Made by a program: the position numbers and the translations under genes. This document shows, piece by piece, positions 1-7,693 of a stretch of 54,266 nucleotides of DNA. The notes below the pieces were generated by a model. That model had not been told where the DNA came from, did no database searches, and saw only the letters and a list, made by a program, of their open reading frames with translations. The DNA comes from Salinivirgaceae bacterium. Its GTDB lineage: Bacteria > Bacteroidota > Bacteroidia > Bacteroidales > Salinivirgaceae. The stretch's first letter is position 1. Every line of letters begins with the position of its first letter. The stretch covers positions 1 through 54,266 of the forward strand of contig JAQICA010000289.1 of the NCBI GenBank assembly GCA_027858775.1. Direction: 5' to 3'.

Positions 1-118
1 TTGAAAAGTTCAAGTTCAAGGCTTGGCCTTTCTGAAAATCAAGGCGTTTACTTTCGTAAATAACTGTTTTCAGAAAGGGCGTAAAGCAGAAATTGGACTT
101 TTCGGGCAAGCACTACAT
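1..118 (-). repeat. Structured intergenic repeat, copy A (runs off the window's left edge)
   Basis: The + strand has a 12-bp perfect inverted repeat, CCTTTCTGAAAA at 27-38 and TTTTCAGAAAGG at 67-78. Inside it is a small hairpin (TTTAC/GTAAA, 47-60). An outer imperfect stem pairs GAAAAGTTCAA (3-13) with TTGGACTTTTC (94-104). Read on the minus strand, this sequence aligns almost without gaps over about 86 bases to copy B at 2067-2226. Shared blocks include TCCAAT, CTGC, TGAAAACAG, ACGCCTT and AAGCCTTG. The stem arms differ between copies but pair within each. The left end is probably outside the window. No gene is seen here. Confidence 0.7.
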
Positions 119-151
119 AAGAAAATTCGTTAGCCTTGCAGAAAAAACAAT

Positions 152-691
152 ATGAGACACCTACTTACTTCCTTCTTATTGCTTTTTGCTATAAACTCAT
201 TAATAGCTGATAGTAATGCTTCTTCTAAATCAGAAAAAATTCACTATGTAGAAACGGTTCAGTCACTCGGCGAACTGTTTCATAGGTTTGAAGGTAAAGT
301 AATTTACGTAGATTTTTGGGCTCCATGGTGTTCTCCTTGCGTAAAAGCAATGCAAAAGGCCGGTGCAATGGATGAATACTTTGAAAAGCATGATATTGTC
401 CGATTATATATTTCCATTGAAAAAAACACCGATAACGAGCAGAAGAGAGCAGATAAAGTGCAAAATTGGGAGCTAATTATTAATCAAAATCAAGTTGCCG
501 GACACCACTATTACGCAGAGCTGAAAACAGTATTATTTGACGAGATTATAGATAATTTTATGCGAAGGAAACTCTCTTTGCCTTGGTATGCCATCATTAA
601 TAAACACGGAGTAATTGTAGATCCGAATGCACCCGATATGCATAAACCCGAAAAACTGGAACGAAAGCTTAGCAAGTATTTGAATGAATAA
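152..691 (+). CDS. TlpA-like thioredoxin-fold periplasmic protein
   Basis: A 179-residue protein with an N-terminal hydrophobic signal (about residues 1-20) followed by a thioredoxin-like fold. The stretch VDFWAPWCSPCVKAM carries the redox-active CxxC pair (CSPC), the usual active site of the TlpA/ResA/thioredoxin families. It probably works as a thiol-disulfide oxidoreductase in the periplasm or as a lipid-free secreted protein. The C-terminal half is longer and less canonical than in thioredoxin. It retains an IINKHGVIV strand resembling the cis-Pro region, but in the form LPWY. The end overlaps by eight bases a possible early start of the next, broken gene. Substrate unknown. Confidence 0.8.
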   Translation: MRHLLTSFLLLFAINSLIADSNASSKSEKIHYVETVQSLGELFHRFEGKVIYVDFWAPWCSPCVKAMQKAGAMDEYFEKHDIVRLYISIEKNTDNEQKRADKVQNWELIINQNQVAGHHYYAELKTVLFDEIIDNFMRRKLSLPWYAIINKHGVIVDPNAPDMHKPEKLERKLSKYLNE

Positions 692-704
692 TTTGGAGCA
701 TACA

Positions 705-896
705 ATGGAACAAATTCCAGATCGTATTCTTTATTTAAATACTGAAGAGAAAGAACAAATAAAGCACTCCTTCAGGCCCCGATTATGGCCTGCCAAACAG
801 TGTTGGATAGAGCAGGGCGAAAGATGTAACGAGATCGTCTTTATTGAAACTGGATATTTCAGAGTTTTTCATTCTGATCAAAAACCAGGAGTTTAA
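705..896 (+). pseudogene. Truncated Crp/Fnr-family regulator (N-terminal fragment)
   Basis: Only about 63 residues remain. They resemble the start of a Bacteroidota Crp/Fnr-type cyclic-nucleotide-binding protein (…KQCWIEQGERCNEIVFIETGYFRVFH…). The family normally has about 190 residues with a C-terminal helix-turn-helix, which is missing here. The reading frame runs out just where a different frame begins to encode nitroreductase sequence, so a deletion most likely fused the two genes. I chose ATG 705 because family members start close to this point. It is almost certainly non-functional as a regulator. Confidence 0.6.
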
Positions 897-1353
897 AAAG
901 GAGCTTGTTGCATGGATGCGGTTTAATCCTTAACAAGTAACTGAAACACAAAATGGATTAACTCATAAGGTTATGGCAATGCCAGCAATGCCTCAATTTA
1001 TTGGACGCCTGCTAATGAAAACATCCTTTAAGCCCGCAATTCAAAACAAAACAGATATAAAAAATATTCATTCTGCCTCGCATCTTATTTTGTTTACCAC
1101 CAAACAAAAATCGCCTGAAGGATGGATTGAAACGGGGCGGTTACTTGAACGTTTTTTATTGAAAACAACAGAATTAGGCATTGCTAATGCATACCATAAT
1201 TAGCCATGCGAAGCTCCGGAACCGGCCAGTCAATTACAAAACCAAATATTGAAAACCGGCGAGTATCCTATGTTGCTTTTGCGAATGGGATATGCTGATC
1301 GTTAGCCTTATTCGCCCCGTAAAAAGTTATCTCGGGTTATGGTATCTGAATAA
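871..1353 (+). pseudogene. Decayed nitroreductase (Acg-type) C-terminal remnant
   Basis: One frame from about 871 to 1353 reads as the C-terminal half of an FMN-dependent nitroreductase of the Acg family (KKELVAWMRFNP…, GLTHKVMAMPAMPQF…, IETGRLLERF…LGIANAY, YPMLLLRMGYADR, SPRKKLSRV). It is broken by in-frame stops at 931-933 (TAA), 1201-1203 (TAG) and 1303-1305 (TAG) before the natural TAA at 1351. The stop at 1201 falls where the family usually has a Gln, so a CAG-to-TAG change is a simple explanation. The N-terminal half is missing and is replaced by the Crp/Fnr fragment. The ATG at 973 opens only a 76-codon piece and is not a real gene. Confidence 0.75.
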
Positions 1354-1376
1354 TTAGGGTAGAAGCTGTTGATAAT

Positions 1377-1408
1377 TTTCGCCATTTTTCGTAAAAAAGG
1401 TACATTTG
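1377..1408 (+). promoter_or_regulatory. Bacteroidota-type promoter for the methyltransferase gene
   Basis: TACATTTG at 1401-1408 matches the -7 consensus TAnnTTTG. TTTC at 1377-1380, 20 bases upstream, is a three-of-four match to the -33 TTTG box. It lies 31 bases before the ATG at 1440. Confidence 0.55.
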
Positions 1409-1439
1409 CCTTCGTTTCAACCTTAATTCGAGCATTATT

Positions 1440-2069
1440 ATGGTCACATGCCCACTTTGTAGCGCAGAGTCAACAATTTATTACACCTATAAAAACAAAC
1501 AGTATTATGCGTGTCCGCAATGTCGGGGCGTATTTTTAGACCCTGCTGCCTTGCCCGAACCCGACGCCGAGAAAGAACGTTACGCACACCATAATAATGA
1601 TATAAACGATCAGGGATACCGAAATTTTGTGCAGCCATTGGTGAGTGCTGTTACAGAGTTTTTTACGTTCAATCATTTTGGGCTCGATTTTGGAGCCGGC
1701 CCCGGGCCTGTAGTTGCTACCATGTTGAAGGAACAAGGCCTTCGCACTACTTTGTACGATCCGTTTTTCCATAATAATCCACAGGTACTGGAGCGTAAAT
1801 ACGATTATATTGTAAGCTGCGAAGTAATTGAGCACTTTTATCGGCCTGATCTCGAATTTTCCTTGTTGTATTCACTTTTACGCCCTCATGGAAAGCTGTT
1901 TTGCATGACCTCCGTTTATTACGATCATATCGATTTTGGTTCCTGGTATTACAAAAACGACCCTACACACGTGTTTTTTTACAGACCTCAAACACTAAGG
2001 TATATTTCCGAAAAGTTTGCTTTCGCAGATGTGAGTTTCAGAAATAATCTTGTTGTTTTTTCTAAGTAG
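1440..2069 (+). CDS. Class I SAM-dependent methyltransferase with N-terminal zinc ribbon
   Basis: A 209-residue protein. Residues 4-29 hold two CxxC pairs (CPLC…CPQC), a zinc-ribbon-like knuckle seen in several small methyltransferases. The glycine-rich SAM-binding motif I is LDFGAGPGPV near residue 80. It is followed by the acidic post-I strand (LYDPFF) and a motif resembling SCEVIEHFYRP, as in the Methyltransf_11/23 group. The late segment GSWYYKNDPTHVFFYRPQT is typical of this group in gamma-proteobacteria and Bacteroidota. The substrate cannot be read from sequence. The gene stands alone, with its own promoter upstream. Its TAG stop is also the first three bases of repeat copy B. Confidence 0.85.
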   Translation: MVTCPLCSAESTIYYTYKNKQYYACPQCRGVFLDPAALPEPDAEKERYAHHNNDINDQGYRNFVQPLVSAVTEFFTFNHFGLDFGAGPGPVVATMLKEQGLRTTLYDPFFHNNPQVLERKYDYIVSCEVIEHFYRPDLEFSLLYSLLRPHGKLFCMTSVYYDHIDFGSWYYKNDPTHVFFYRPQTLRYISEKFAFADVSFRNNLVVFSK

Positions 2070-2226
2070 TGTGCGTGATAAAAATCCAATAACTGCATTA
2101 TATTCATTTTGAAAACAGTGATCCCGATAATCGCGACGCCTTAACTTTCAAAATGAATAAGCCTTGCTCCACTGAACCAAAAGCTATTGGGCGAGACTTG
2201 TTCTTGTCGTTTTATTACTGCACACA
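2067..2226 (+). repeat. Structured intergenic repeat, copy B (most complete)
   Basis: A 160-base nested inverted repeat. The outer ends are GTGTGCGTGATAAAA (2069-2083) and TTTTATTACTGCACAC (2210-2225). Next come CCAATA (2086-2091) and TATTGG (2185-2190), then a perfect 13-bp stem, ATTCATTTTGAAA (2102-2114) with TTTCAAAATGAAT (2146-2158), and an inner GTGAT/ATCGC hairpin. It begins inside the stop codon of the methyltransferase. It is related to copies at 1-118, 19107-19158 and 41017-41070. It could be a MITE-like mobile element or a conserved RNA structure. No ORF is present in it. Confidence 0.75.
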
Positions 2227-2573
2227 ATTAAAAAAGATACGTTTTCTTCGTTACACTATATAGTAGTAGTATTTTTTCACTCCTCTTTTTGTTTAGACTA
2301 AATTTTAATTAGGTTTTTTTTATTTGTCCAACAAAACATGTTGTGTATCATAAAAATGTGTAATAATATGATATTCAATACTTAATCGTGCGTTTCAATG
2401 TTGCCCGTGTTAATACAATGACAAATGTCATGATTTATTAAGACAAAAATCATGGTATACGGTTTAAAACAAATGTAATTTCGAAACACGTGCAAATCAA
2501 AGGATTGTACAATACTATTTTACAACACACAATTAAATGTTTTAAAGCATAAGTTAAACCAAAAGAAAAAGAT
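2227..2573 (+). promoter_or_regulatory. Upstream region of the hydrogenase operon with two operator-like inverted repeats
   Basis: No gene is seen in this AT-rich stretch. It has two overlapping inverted repeats: ATGACA-AA-TGTCAT (2418-2431) and CATGATTT-N10-AAATCATG (2429-2454). TAATTTCG at 2476-2483 is one base off the -7 consensus, without a convincing -33 box. Repeats placed just upstream of a -7 element suit binding of a dimeric regulator, such as a Crp/Fnr-type protein or another redox regulator. The regulator is not identified. The leader from there to the hydC start would be about 90 bases. Confidence 0.45.
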
Positions 2574-3038
2574 ATGACAGACATTCAGGAACTTGTTGGT
2601 GGACTTGTAAAAAAATTTGGTCACAAACGTGAAAATTTGTTGCCTGTATTACAAGGCATTATCGAAAAAGAGCGATCGCTTAGCGATTTTGCCATGGTTG
2701 AAGTTGCCAAACAAATGGGTATTTCGGCTGCAGATGTTTATGGTACCGCCACATTTTATTCGTTTATGGATACAGAGCCCCGGGGCCGATATGTAATACG
2801 GGTATGTAAAACCATTACCTGCTTTATGAAAGGTAAAAACCAAATTTTATTGGCACTTGAAGATTCACTAAAAGTAAAACTGGGCGAAACCACTCCCGAT
2901 AGGAGGTTTACCTTGTTGGAAACCAATTGTTTGGGCTGGTGTCACAAAGCTCCGGCAATGCTTATCAACGATGAGATTTTTACAGAACTCACGATTGAAA
3001 AAGTGCACGAGATTATTGGTGAATATAAAAATAAGTAG
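2574..3038 (+). CDS. hydC: [FeFe] hydrogenase gamma subunit, NuoE-like [2Fe-2S] protein
   Basis: A 154-residue homologue of NuoE/HydC, the thioredoxin-like [2Fe-2S] subunit of NADH-linked [FeFe] hydrogenases. Expected family features are visible. A helical N-terminal region (VEVAKQMGISAADVYGTATFYSF) is followed by the four-cysteine cluster site, with CKTITC near residue 83 and NCLGWC near residue 121. It passes electrons between the NuoF-like flavoprotein and the catalytic subunit in the cytoplasm. It is the first gene of a hydC-hydB-hydA operon with short gaps of about 20 bases. The length is normal for the family. Confidence 0.93.
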   Translation: MTDIQELVGGLVKKFGHKRENLLPVLQGIIEKERSLSDFAMVEVAKQMGISAADVYGTATFYSFMDTEPRGRYVIRVCKTITCFMKGKNQILLALEDSLKVKLGETTPDRRFTLLETNCLGWCHKAPAMLINDEIFTELTIEKVHEIIGEYKNK

Positions 3039-3059
3039 ATCACTTAAAAAAAGACTATT

Positions 3060-4241
3060 ATGGGTAAAAATATGCTAAAACGCATCGACCTAATATTTAA
3101 GAATGAACACGATTGCGATATAATTCTTGAAAAAATATTTAAACGCACCAACGAAGAACTGATTAACGATCTTATTGGTTCAGGCCTTAAAGGGCGTGGT
3201 GGTGCCGGTTTTCCTACAGGGCTTAAGTGGAAACTTACTTCAGAGGCCAAAGGTGAAGCAAAATACGTAATTTGTAATGCCGATGAAGGTGAGCCGGGAA
3301 CGTTTAAAGACCGCGAAATTCTTACGCAAGTTCCTCACAAGGTGCTCACGGGTATGGCCGCTTGTGGTCGGATTATTGGTGCCAAAAAAGGTTTTATCTA
3401 CCTGCGGGCTGAATACAATTATCTTAAACCAAGTTTGCAAAAAGAAATAGACACCTTTCATGAAACACTGAAAAAGTTGAAAAGCGATTTTCGCATCGAA
3501 ATATTTAGCGGAAGCGGTGCCTATATTTGCGGCGAAGAGAGTGCCCTTATGGAATCGATGGAAGGTCATCGCGGCGAACCTCGTAACAAACCACCTTTCC
3601 CTACCGATGCCGGATATTTAGGACAACCAACCGTGGTAAACAATGTAGAAACACTTGCTCACTGCTGGACAATCTTTAAGCACGGACCAAAAAAATTCCG
3701 CGACCTTGGTGTGCAAGATAGCCGTGGATCAAAACTATTCTCTATTTCCGGCGATACTCCTACGCCCGGAATTTATGAGCTGGAGTTGGGTATGTCGTTG
3801 CAAGATTTTGTAGACGATTTTGGCGATGGCGATTCTAAAGCCGTTCAGGTTGGTGGCGCTGCCGGATTTTGCGTGCCACGAAAAAAGTTTAGAGAAACGG
3901 CCATTGGCTATCAGGGTAAACTTACAGGTATTTCATTGCCTACCGGAGGTTCAATGATGATTTTTAACAGTTCGCGATCTATGTATAACGTACTGAAAAA
4001 TTATCTGGAGTTCTTCGAAGAAGAGTCTTGTGGCCAATGTACTCCGTGTCGGGTAGGTTGCCAGCAACTACTCCGTGGAATTGAGGCTGTTAAACGCGGC
4101 GATAAACCACATTATTATCTCACAAAACTTCTTCGTTTGACCGAAACAATGAAAATGACCGCAAAATGTGGTTTAGGACAATCGGTGGCTAACTCGTTTT
4201 CATCGATCGTTGAAAACTTCCGCGAAGAAATGATTTACTAA
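3060..4241 (+). CDS. hydB: [FeFe] hydrogenase beta subunit, NuoF-like NADH:FMN flavoprotein (short form)
   Basis: A 393-residue NuoF-type subunit that oxidises or reduces NAD(H) through FMN. The NADH site GRGGAGFPTGLKW starts at residue 45. The FMN-site stretch ICNADEGEPGTFKDRE starts at residue 71. The [4Fe-4S] ligands are C324, C327 and C330 in SCGQCTPCRVGC, plus the distal Cys in AKCGLGQ. The protein is only the NuoF core. It has neither the N-terminal thioredoxin-like [2Fe-2S] domain nor the C-terminal two-[4Fe-4S] ferredoxin domain of the long HydB of Thermotoga-type bifurcating enzymes (about 600 residues). This bears on whether the complex bifurcates electrons or is NADH-only. Confidence 0.93.
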   Translation: MGKNMLKRIDLIFKNEHDCDIILEKIFKRTNEELINDLIGSGLKGRGGAGFPTGLKWKLTSEAKGEAKYVICNADEGEPGTFKDREILTQVPHKVLTGMAACGRIIGAKKGFIYLRAEYNYLKPSLQKEIDTFHETLKKLKSDFRIEIFSGSGAYICGEESALMESMEGHRGEPRNKPPFPTDAGYLGQPTVVNNVETLAHCWTIFKHGPKKFRDLGVQDSRGSKLFSISGDTPTPGIYELELGMSLQDFVDDFGDGDSKAVQVGGAAGFCVPRKKFRETAIGYQGKLTGISLPTGGSMMIFNSSRSMYNVLKNYLEFFEEESCGQCTPCRVGCQQLLRGIEAVKRGDKPHYYLTKLLRLTETMKMTAKCGLGQSVANSFSSIVENFREEMIY

Positions 4242-4259
4242 TCAAAAATGCATTGAATT

Positions 4260-6050
4260 ATGTCAAAGATGGTTAATTTAAAAATAAACAATATAGATGT
4301 AAGTATAGAGGCCGGGACTACAATTCTTTCCGCTGCCGAAAAACTAAACATCAAAATTCCGGTTTTGTGCTATCATAAAGATTTATGTATTGCCGGAAAC
4401 TGCCGTGTGTGTGTAGTAGAAATTGTAGGGTCGCGAAAATTGGCTGCTGCCTGTGCTACACCAGTGAGCGAAGGTATTGAAGTAATGACTAATAGCCTGC
4501 TAGTGCGTAATGCACGAAAACATATTATTGAGTTGTTGCTTTCAGAACATAATGCCGATTGTACCAAGTGTTATCGCAATGGAAACTGCGAGCTGCAAGA
4601 TCTTGCTGCAGAGTATAAGATTACTAATCAGGATTTTATCGATATGGCTCATGATGGTGTGTACTCTATCGACGATCTATCGGCCTCCATTATTAAAGAC
4701 GACAGCCGTTGTATTCGTTGTCAACGTTGCGTGAGAACCTGTAGGGAGCTGCAAAGCGTTGGAGCACTTGCCGTTGCTCATAAAGGCTCCGAAATGAAAA
4801 TATCTACATTCTTCGACCGTCCACTTGCCGAAGTAGTGTGTACCAATTGTGGCCAATGTATTATCCACTGCCCAACAGGCGCACTGATTGAAAAAACCTA
4901 CATTGAGCGCGTTTGGGATGCTATTGCCGATCCGGACAAACATGTGGTTGTGCAAACTGCCCCTGCTGTACGTGTTGGCTTAGGCGAAGAGTTGGAGCTT
5001 CAAACCGGAGAACGTGTTACCGGTAAAATGGTTGCTGCACTCAGACGCTTAGGTTTTGATTCTATTCTCGATACTGACTTTACGGCCGACCTTACCATTA
5101 TGGAAGAGGGAACTGAATTATTGCACAGACTAAAAGCAAACCTGGTGGAAGGCGACCATACCGAACCGTTACCAATGACTACCAGTTGCTCGCCAGGATG
5201 GGTGAAGTTCTTCGAACACACATTCCCCGAAATGCTCGACAATATGTCTACATGTAAATCGCCACAACAAATGTTTGGTGCATTGGCCAAAACCTATTAT
5301 GCCAAAAAAGTAGACGTCGATCCGGAAAATATTGTATCGGTTTCAATAATGCCATGTACAGCCAAAAAATTTGAAGCCAACCGCCCCGAAATGCGCGATA
5401 GCGGCTACAAAGATGTCGATTTTGTACTTACAACGCGCGAATTGGCCGTAATGATTAAGCAGGCAGGTATTCAGTTTGTCGACCTGCCCGATGAAAAGTA
5501 CGACAGTATTATGGGTAAATCAAGTGGTGCTGCAGTAATATTCGGAGCTACCGGAGGTGTAATGGAAGCTGCATTGCGTACCGCCTACGAAATTGTTACA
5601 GGACGCGAAGTTCCATTCGAAAATCTTAATATTGAACCAGTGCGCGGTTTAGAAGGCGTACGGGAAGCCACCGTGAAAATCGAGAAAGTACTGCCCGAAT
5701 GGAAATTCCTGGAAGGTGCCGAACTGAAATGCTGCGTGGCTCACGGATTATCCAATGCCAAAAAGGTAATGGAACAAGTGAAAAGCGGTGAAAAAGAATA
5801 TCATTTTATTGAAATAATGGCCTGTCCGGGCGGATGCTTAGGCGGTGGTGGACAACCTATTCCAACCAACGACGAGGTTCGGAAAAAACGTATGAAAGCC
5901 ATTTATGATGAGGATACGAGCTTAGCCATTCGTAAATCGCACGAGAATCCTGAGATCGTTCAGATATATAAAGAATTCCTGGGCGAACCTCTCGGAAAGC
6001 AGTCGCATAAACTGTTGCATACCGAATATTTTGAACGGCAACGCTATTAA
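4260..6050 (+). CDS. hydA: [FeFe] hydrogenase catalytic subunit
   Basis: A 596-residue catalytic subunit. In order: an N-terminal [2Fe-2S] ferredoxin domain (C37, C48, C51, C65), the His-Cys3 [4Fe-4S] domain (H97, C101, C104, C110), two [4Fe-4S] clusters (C151/154/157/161 and C194/197/200/204), then the H-cluster domain. H-cluster motifs are L1 TSCSPGW (C310), L2 MPCTAKKFE (C366) and L3 EIMACPGGCLGGGGQP (C522, C526). A small-subunit-like C-terminus ends in GKQSHKLLHTEYF. With HydB and HydC it should catalyse reversible H2 formation coupled to NADH. L1 has Ser where Cys is usual in monomeric enzymes. The operon ends at a strong terminator 30 bases on. Confidence 0.95.
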   Translation: MSKMVNLKINNIDVSIEAGTTILSAAEKLNIKIPVLCYHKDLCIAGNCRVCVVEIVGSRKLAAACATPVSEGIEVMTNSLLVRNARKHIIELLLSEHNADCTKCYRNGNCELQDLAAEYKITNQDFIDMAHDGVYSIDDLSASIIKDDSRCIRCQRCVRTCRELQSVGALAVAHKGSEMKISTFFDRPLAEVVCTNCGQCIIHCPTGALIEKTYIERVWDAIADPDKHVVVQTAPAVRVGLGEELELQTGERVTGKMVAALRRLGFDSILDTDFTADLTIMEEGTELLHRLKANLVEGDHTEPLPMTTSCSPGWVKFFEHTFPEMLDNMSTCKSPQQMFGALAKTYYAKKVDVDPENIVSVSIMPCTAKKFEANRPEMRDSGYKDVDFVLTTRELAVMIKQAGIQFVDLPDEKYDSIMGKSSGAAVIFGATGGVMEAALRTAYEIVTGREVPFENLNIEPVRGLEGVREATVKIEKVLPEWKFLEGAELKCCVAHGLSNAKKVMEQVKSGEKEYHFIEIMACPGGCLGGGGQPIPTNDEVRKKRMKAIYDEDTSLAIRKSHENPEIVQIYKEFLGEPLGKQSHKLLHTEYFERQRY

Positions 6051-6080
6051 CTAAAGGCATCTGAGAAAATACTAAAATTG

Positions 6081-6116
6081 AAAACTCCCGGCAATAGTTG
6101 CCGGGAGTTTTTTTTT
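6081..6116 (+). terminator. Rho-independent terminator of hydCBA
   Basis: A perfect 13-bp stem, AAACTCCCGGCAA and TTGCCGGGAGTTT, with a 3-base loop (TAG) is followed by nine T residues. It lies 31 bases after the hydA stop codon. It separates hydCBA from preTA. Confidence 0.93.
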
Positions 6117-6331
6117 GAAAGGAATAAAGAGAAATAATAGCGATTATTCCGTTTTCTTCTGTTAACGAACCCTTGACAAGAAAAAAAGCAGACGTGGCCT
6201 TTGGAGTAGATTATTATTATCTTACACTGCCTATTTGTAAATCTACTTGCTACAGCAAGGCTCGAACATGATTGTTTGCGAATAGAAAATAAAGTCAAAA
6301 AAAATAATTTGTATAACTAAATTGTACTCCT

Positions 6332-7669
6332 GTGAAGAATCCTATTTTAAAAGAAAATATCGAACGCTTCGAGAGTATGAGGCATCCATTATCGCTACAG
6401 GCCGGTATAAAAGAGGCTAATAGGTGTCTTCTGTGTTATGATGCACCATGCTCAAAAGCTTGTCCGGCAGGTACTGACCCCGGTAAGTTTATTCGGCAAA
6501 TAAAATTCCTCAACTTTAAAGGTGCAGCCAGAACCATACGAAACAATAATGTACTTGGCTCTGTGTGTGCGCTAATTTGTCCGGTCGAAAAACTATGCGA
6601 AGAGCAATGTAGTGCCTTGGCGCTCGAAGATCCAATAAATATTGGGGGGCTGCAACGCTTTGCTACCGAATATGGAAAACACAATAATTTAGAGAAAAAT
6701 CAACCAGGCAAGCGAACAAAAGCTAAGGTTGCAATAATTGGAGCAGGGCCTGCCGGGTTAAGCTGTGCAGCAGAATTGGCCAAACGTGATTACCAAATAA
6801 CAGTTTTTGAAAAAGAACAGAAGGCAGGAGGGATGCCCGCCATTACGATTCCTGAATTCAGATTGAATCAAGATGCGCTTAACTACGACATCCAAAATGT
6901 GATGGACTTAGGTGTCGAAATTCAGTTCGGTGCGTCAATTTCTTGTAAAGAGCATATTGAGAAATTGAAAAATGATGGTTTTGAGGCCATATTTATTGCA
7001 TCGGGACTAACAAAAGCATTGAAACTGCCTTTATTAAACAACTATCAAAATGCACTGTCGTATATTCAGTTTCTGAGCGAGGTTAAAAATGGCCAGTTAA
7101 ATATTGATGTTGAAAATAAAACAGTTGCCGTTATTGGAGGTGGGAGTGTAGCCGTCGATTCTGCAAATACGGCCAAAGCCCTTGGAGCAAAAAAAGTGTA
7201 CTTGATTTCTCTAGAGAGTTTGTCAGAATTACCTGCCGATGATGAGGAAGTTAGACTTGCCCAAATTATGAATATTGTCTTTAAATCATCCACCCAAATT
7301 ACAGGAATTGAAAATGCCAATAATGAAATAATTGCACTTGCAGGTCAGGAAGTTGAATGGGAAACTCCCGGAAATTACAGCCCATCTAATGCCGTGCTCG
7401 TCAACCATACACAATTTAAAATTCCTGTCGACATAGTTGTTACTGCCATTGGAACAGCCGTAGCCGATGAGTTGCCAAAAGTCTTTGAAGGCTTGCAAAC
7501 AGGCGCAAAAAACTGTGTTGTGGCCAATAATCAATTTCAAACCAATATTCCCGGAGTTTATGCCGGAGGCGATGTTGTAAATGGTGGAGCCACCGCAGTA
7601 GAGGCCGTTAGCCATGGCAAGGAAGCTGCCGACGAAATTGATCGGTTCTGCTCAATTTCAGGTAAATAA
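6332..7669 (+). CDS. preT: NADH-dependent dihydropyrimidine dehydrogenase subunit PreT-like (GltD-type flavoprotein)
   Basis: A 445-residue FAD/NAD(P) oxidoreductase of the GltD/PreT family. The N-terminal iron-sulfur domain has the cysteine sets CLLCYDAPCSKAC (residues 32-44) and CALICPVEKLCEEQC. The first dinucleotide-binding motif is IIGAGPAGLSCAAELA, the second is VIGGGSVAVDSANTA, and the C-terminal FAD motif is GVYAGGDVVNGGATAVEA. In E. coli, PreT passes electrons from NADH to PreA to reduce uracil and thymine. The start is a GTG at 6332; no in-frame ATG lies nearby upstream. preA follows 24 bases later. About 215 bases without a gene separate it from the hydCBA terminator, so it likely has its own promoter. 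Confidence 0.85.
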   Translation: MKNPILKENIERFESMRHPLSLQAGIKEANRCLLCYDAPCSKACPAGTDPGKFIRQIKFLNFKGAARTIRNNNVLGSVCALICPVEKLCEEQCSALALEDPINIGGLQRFATEYGKHNNLEKNQPGKRTKAKVAIIGAGPAGLSCAAELAKRDYQITVFEKEQKAGGMPAITIPEFRLNQDALNYDIQNVMDLGVEIQFGASISCKEHIEKLKNDGFEAIFIASGLTKALKLPLLNNYQNALSYIQFLSEVKNGQLNIDVENKTVAVIGGGSVAVDSANTAKALGAKKVYLISLESLSELPADDEEVRLAQIMNIVFKSSTQITGIENANNEIIALAGQEVEWETPGNYSPSNAVLVNHTQFKIPVDIVVTAIGTAVADELPKVFEGLQTGAKNCVVANNQFQTNIPGVYAGGDVVNGGATAVEAVSHGKEAADEIDRFCSISGK

Positions 7670-7693
7670 TATGTAAATACAAAATTTTCAACT

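Noticed and set aside
1-151. Integron attC site, suggested by folding and a CGTTAGCC near 128
   Set aside because: The core does not fit GTTRRRY with a matching RYYYAAC partner, and the related copies lack such ends.
973-1203. Separate 76-residue gene
   Set aside because: It is one segment of the broken nitroreductase between in-frame stops at 931 and 1201.
6047-6298. 83-residue minus-strand ORF after hydA
   Set aside because: It reads through the hydCBA terminator hairpin and has no recognisable features.
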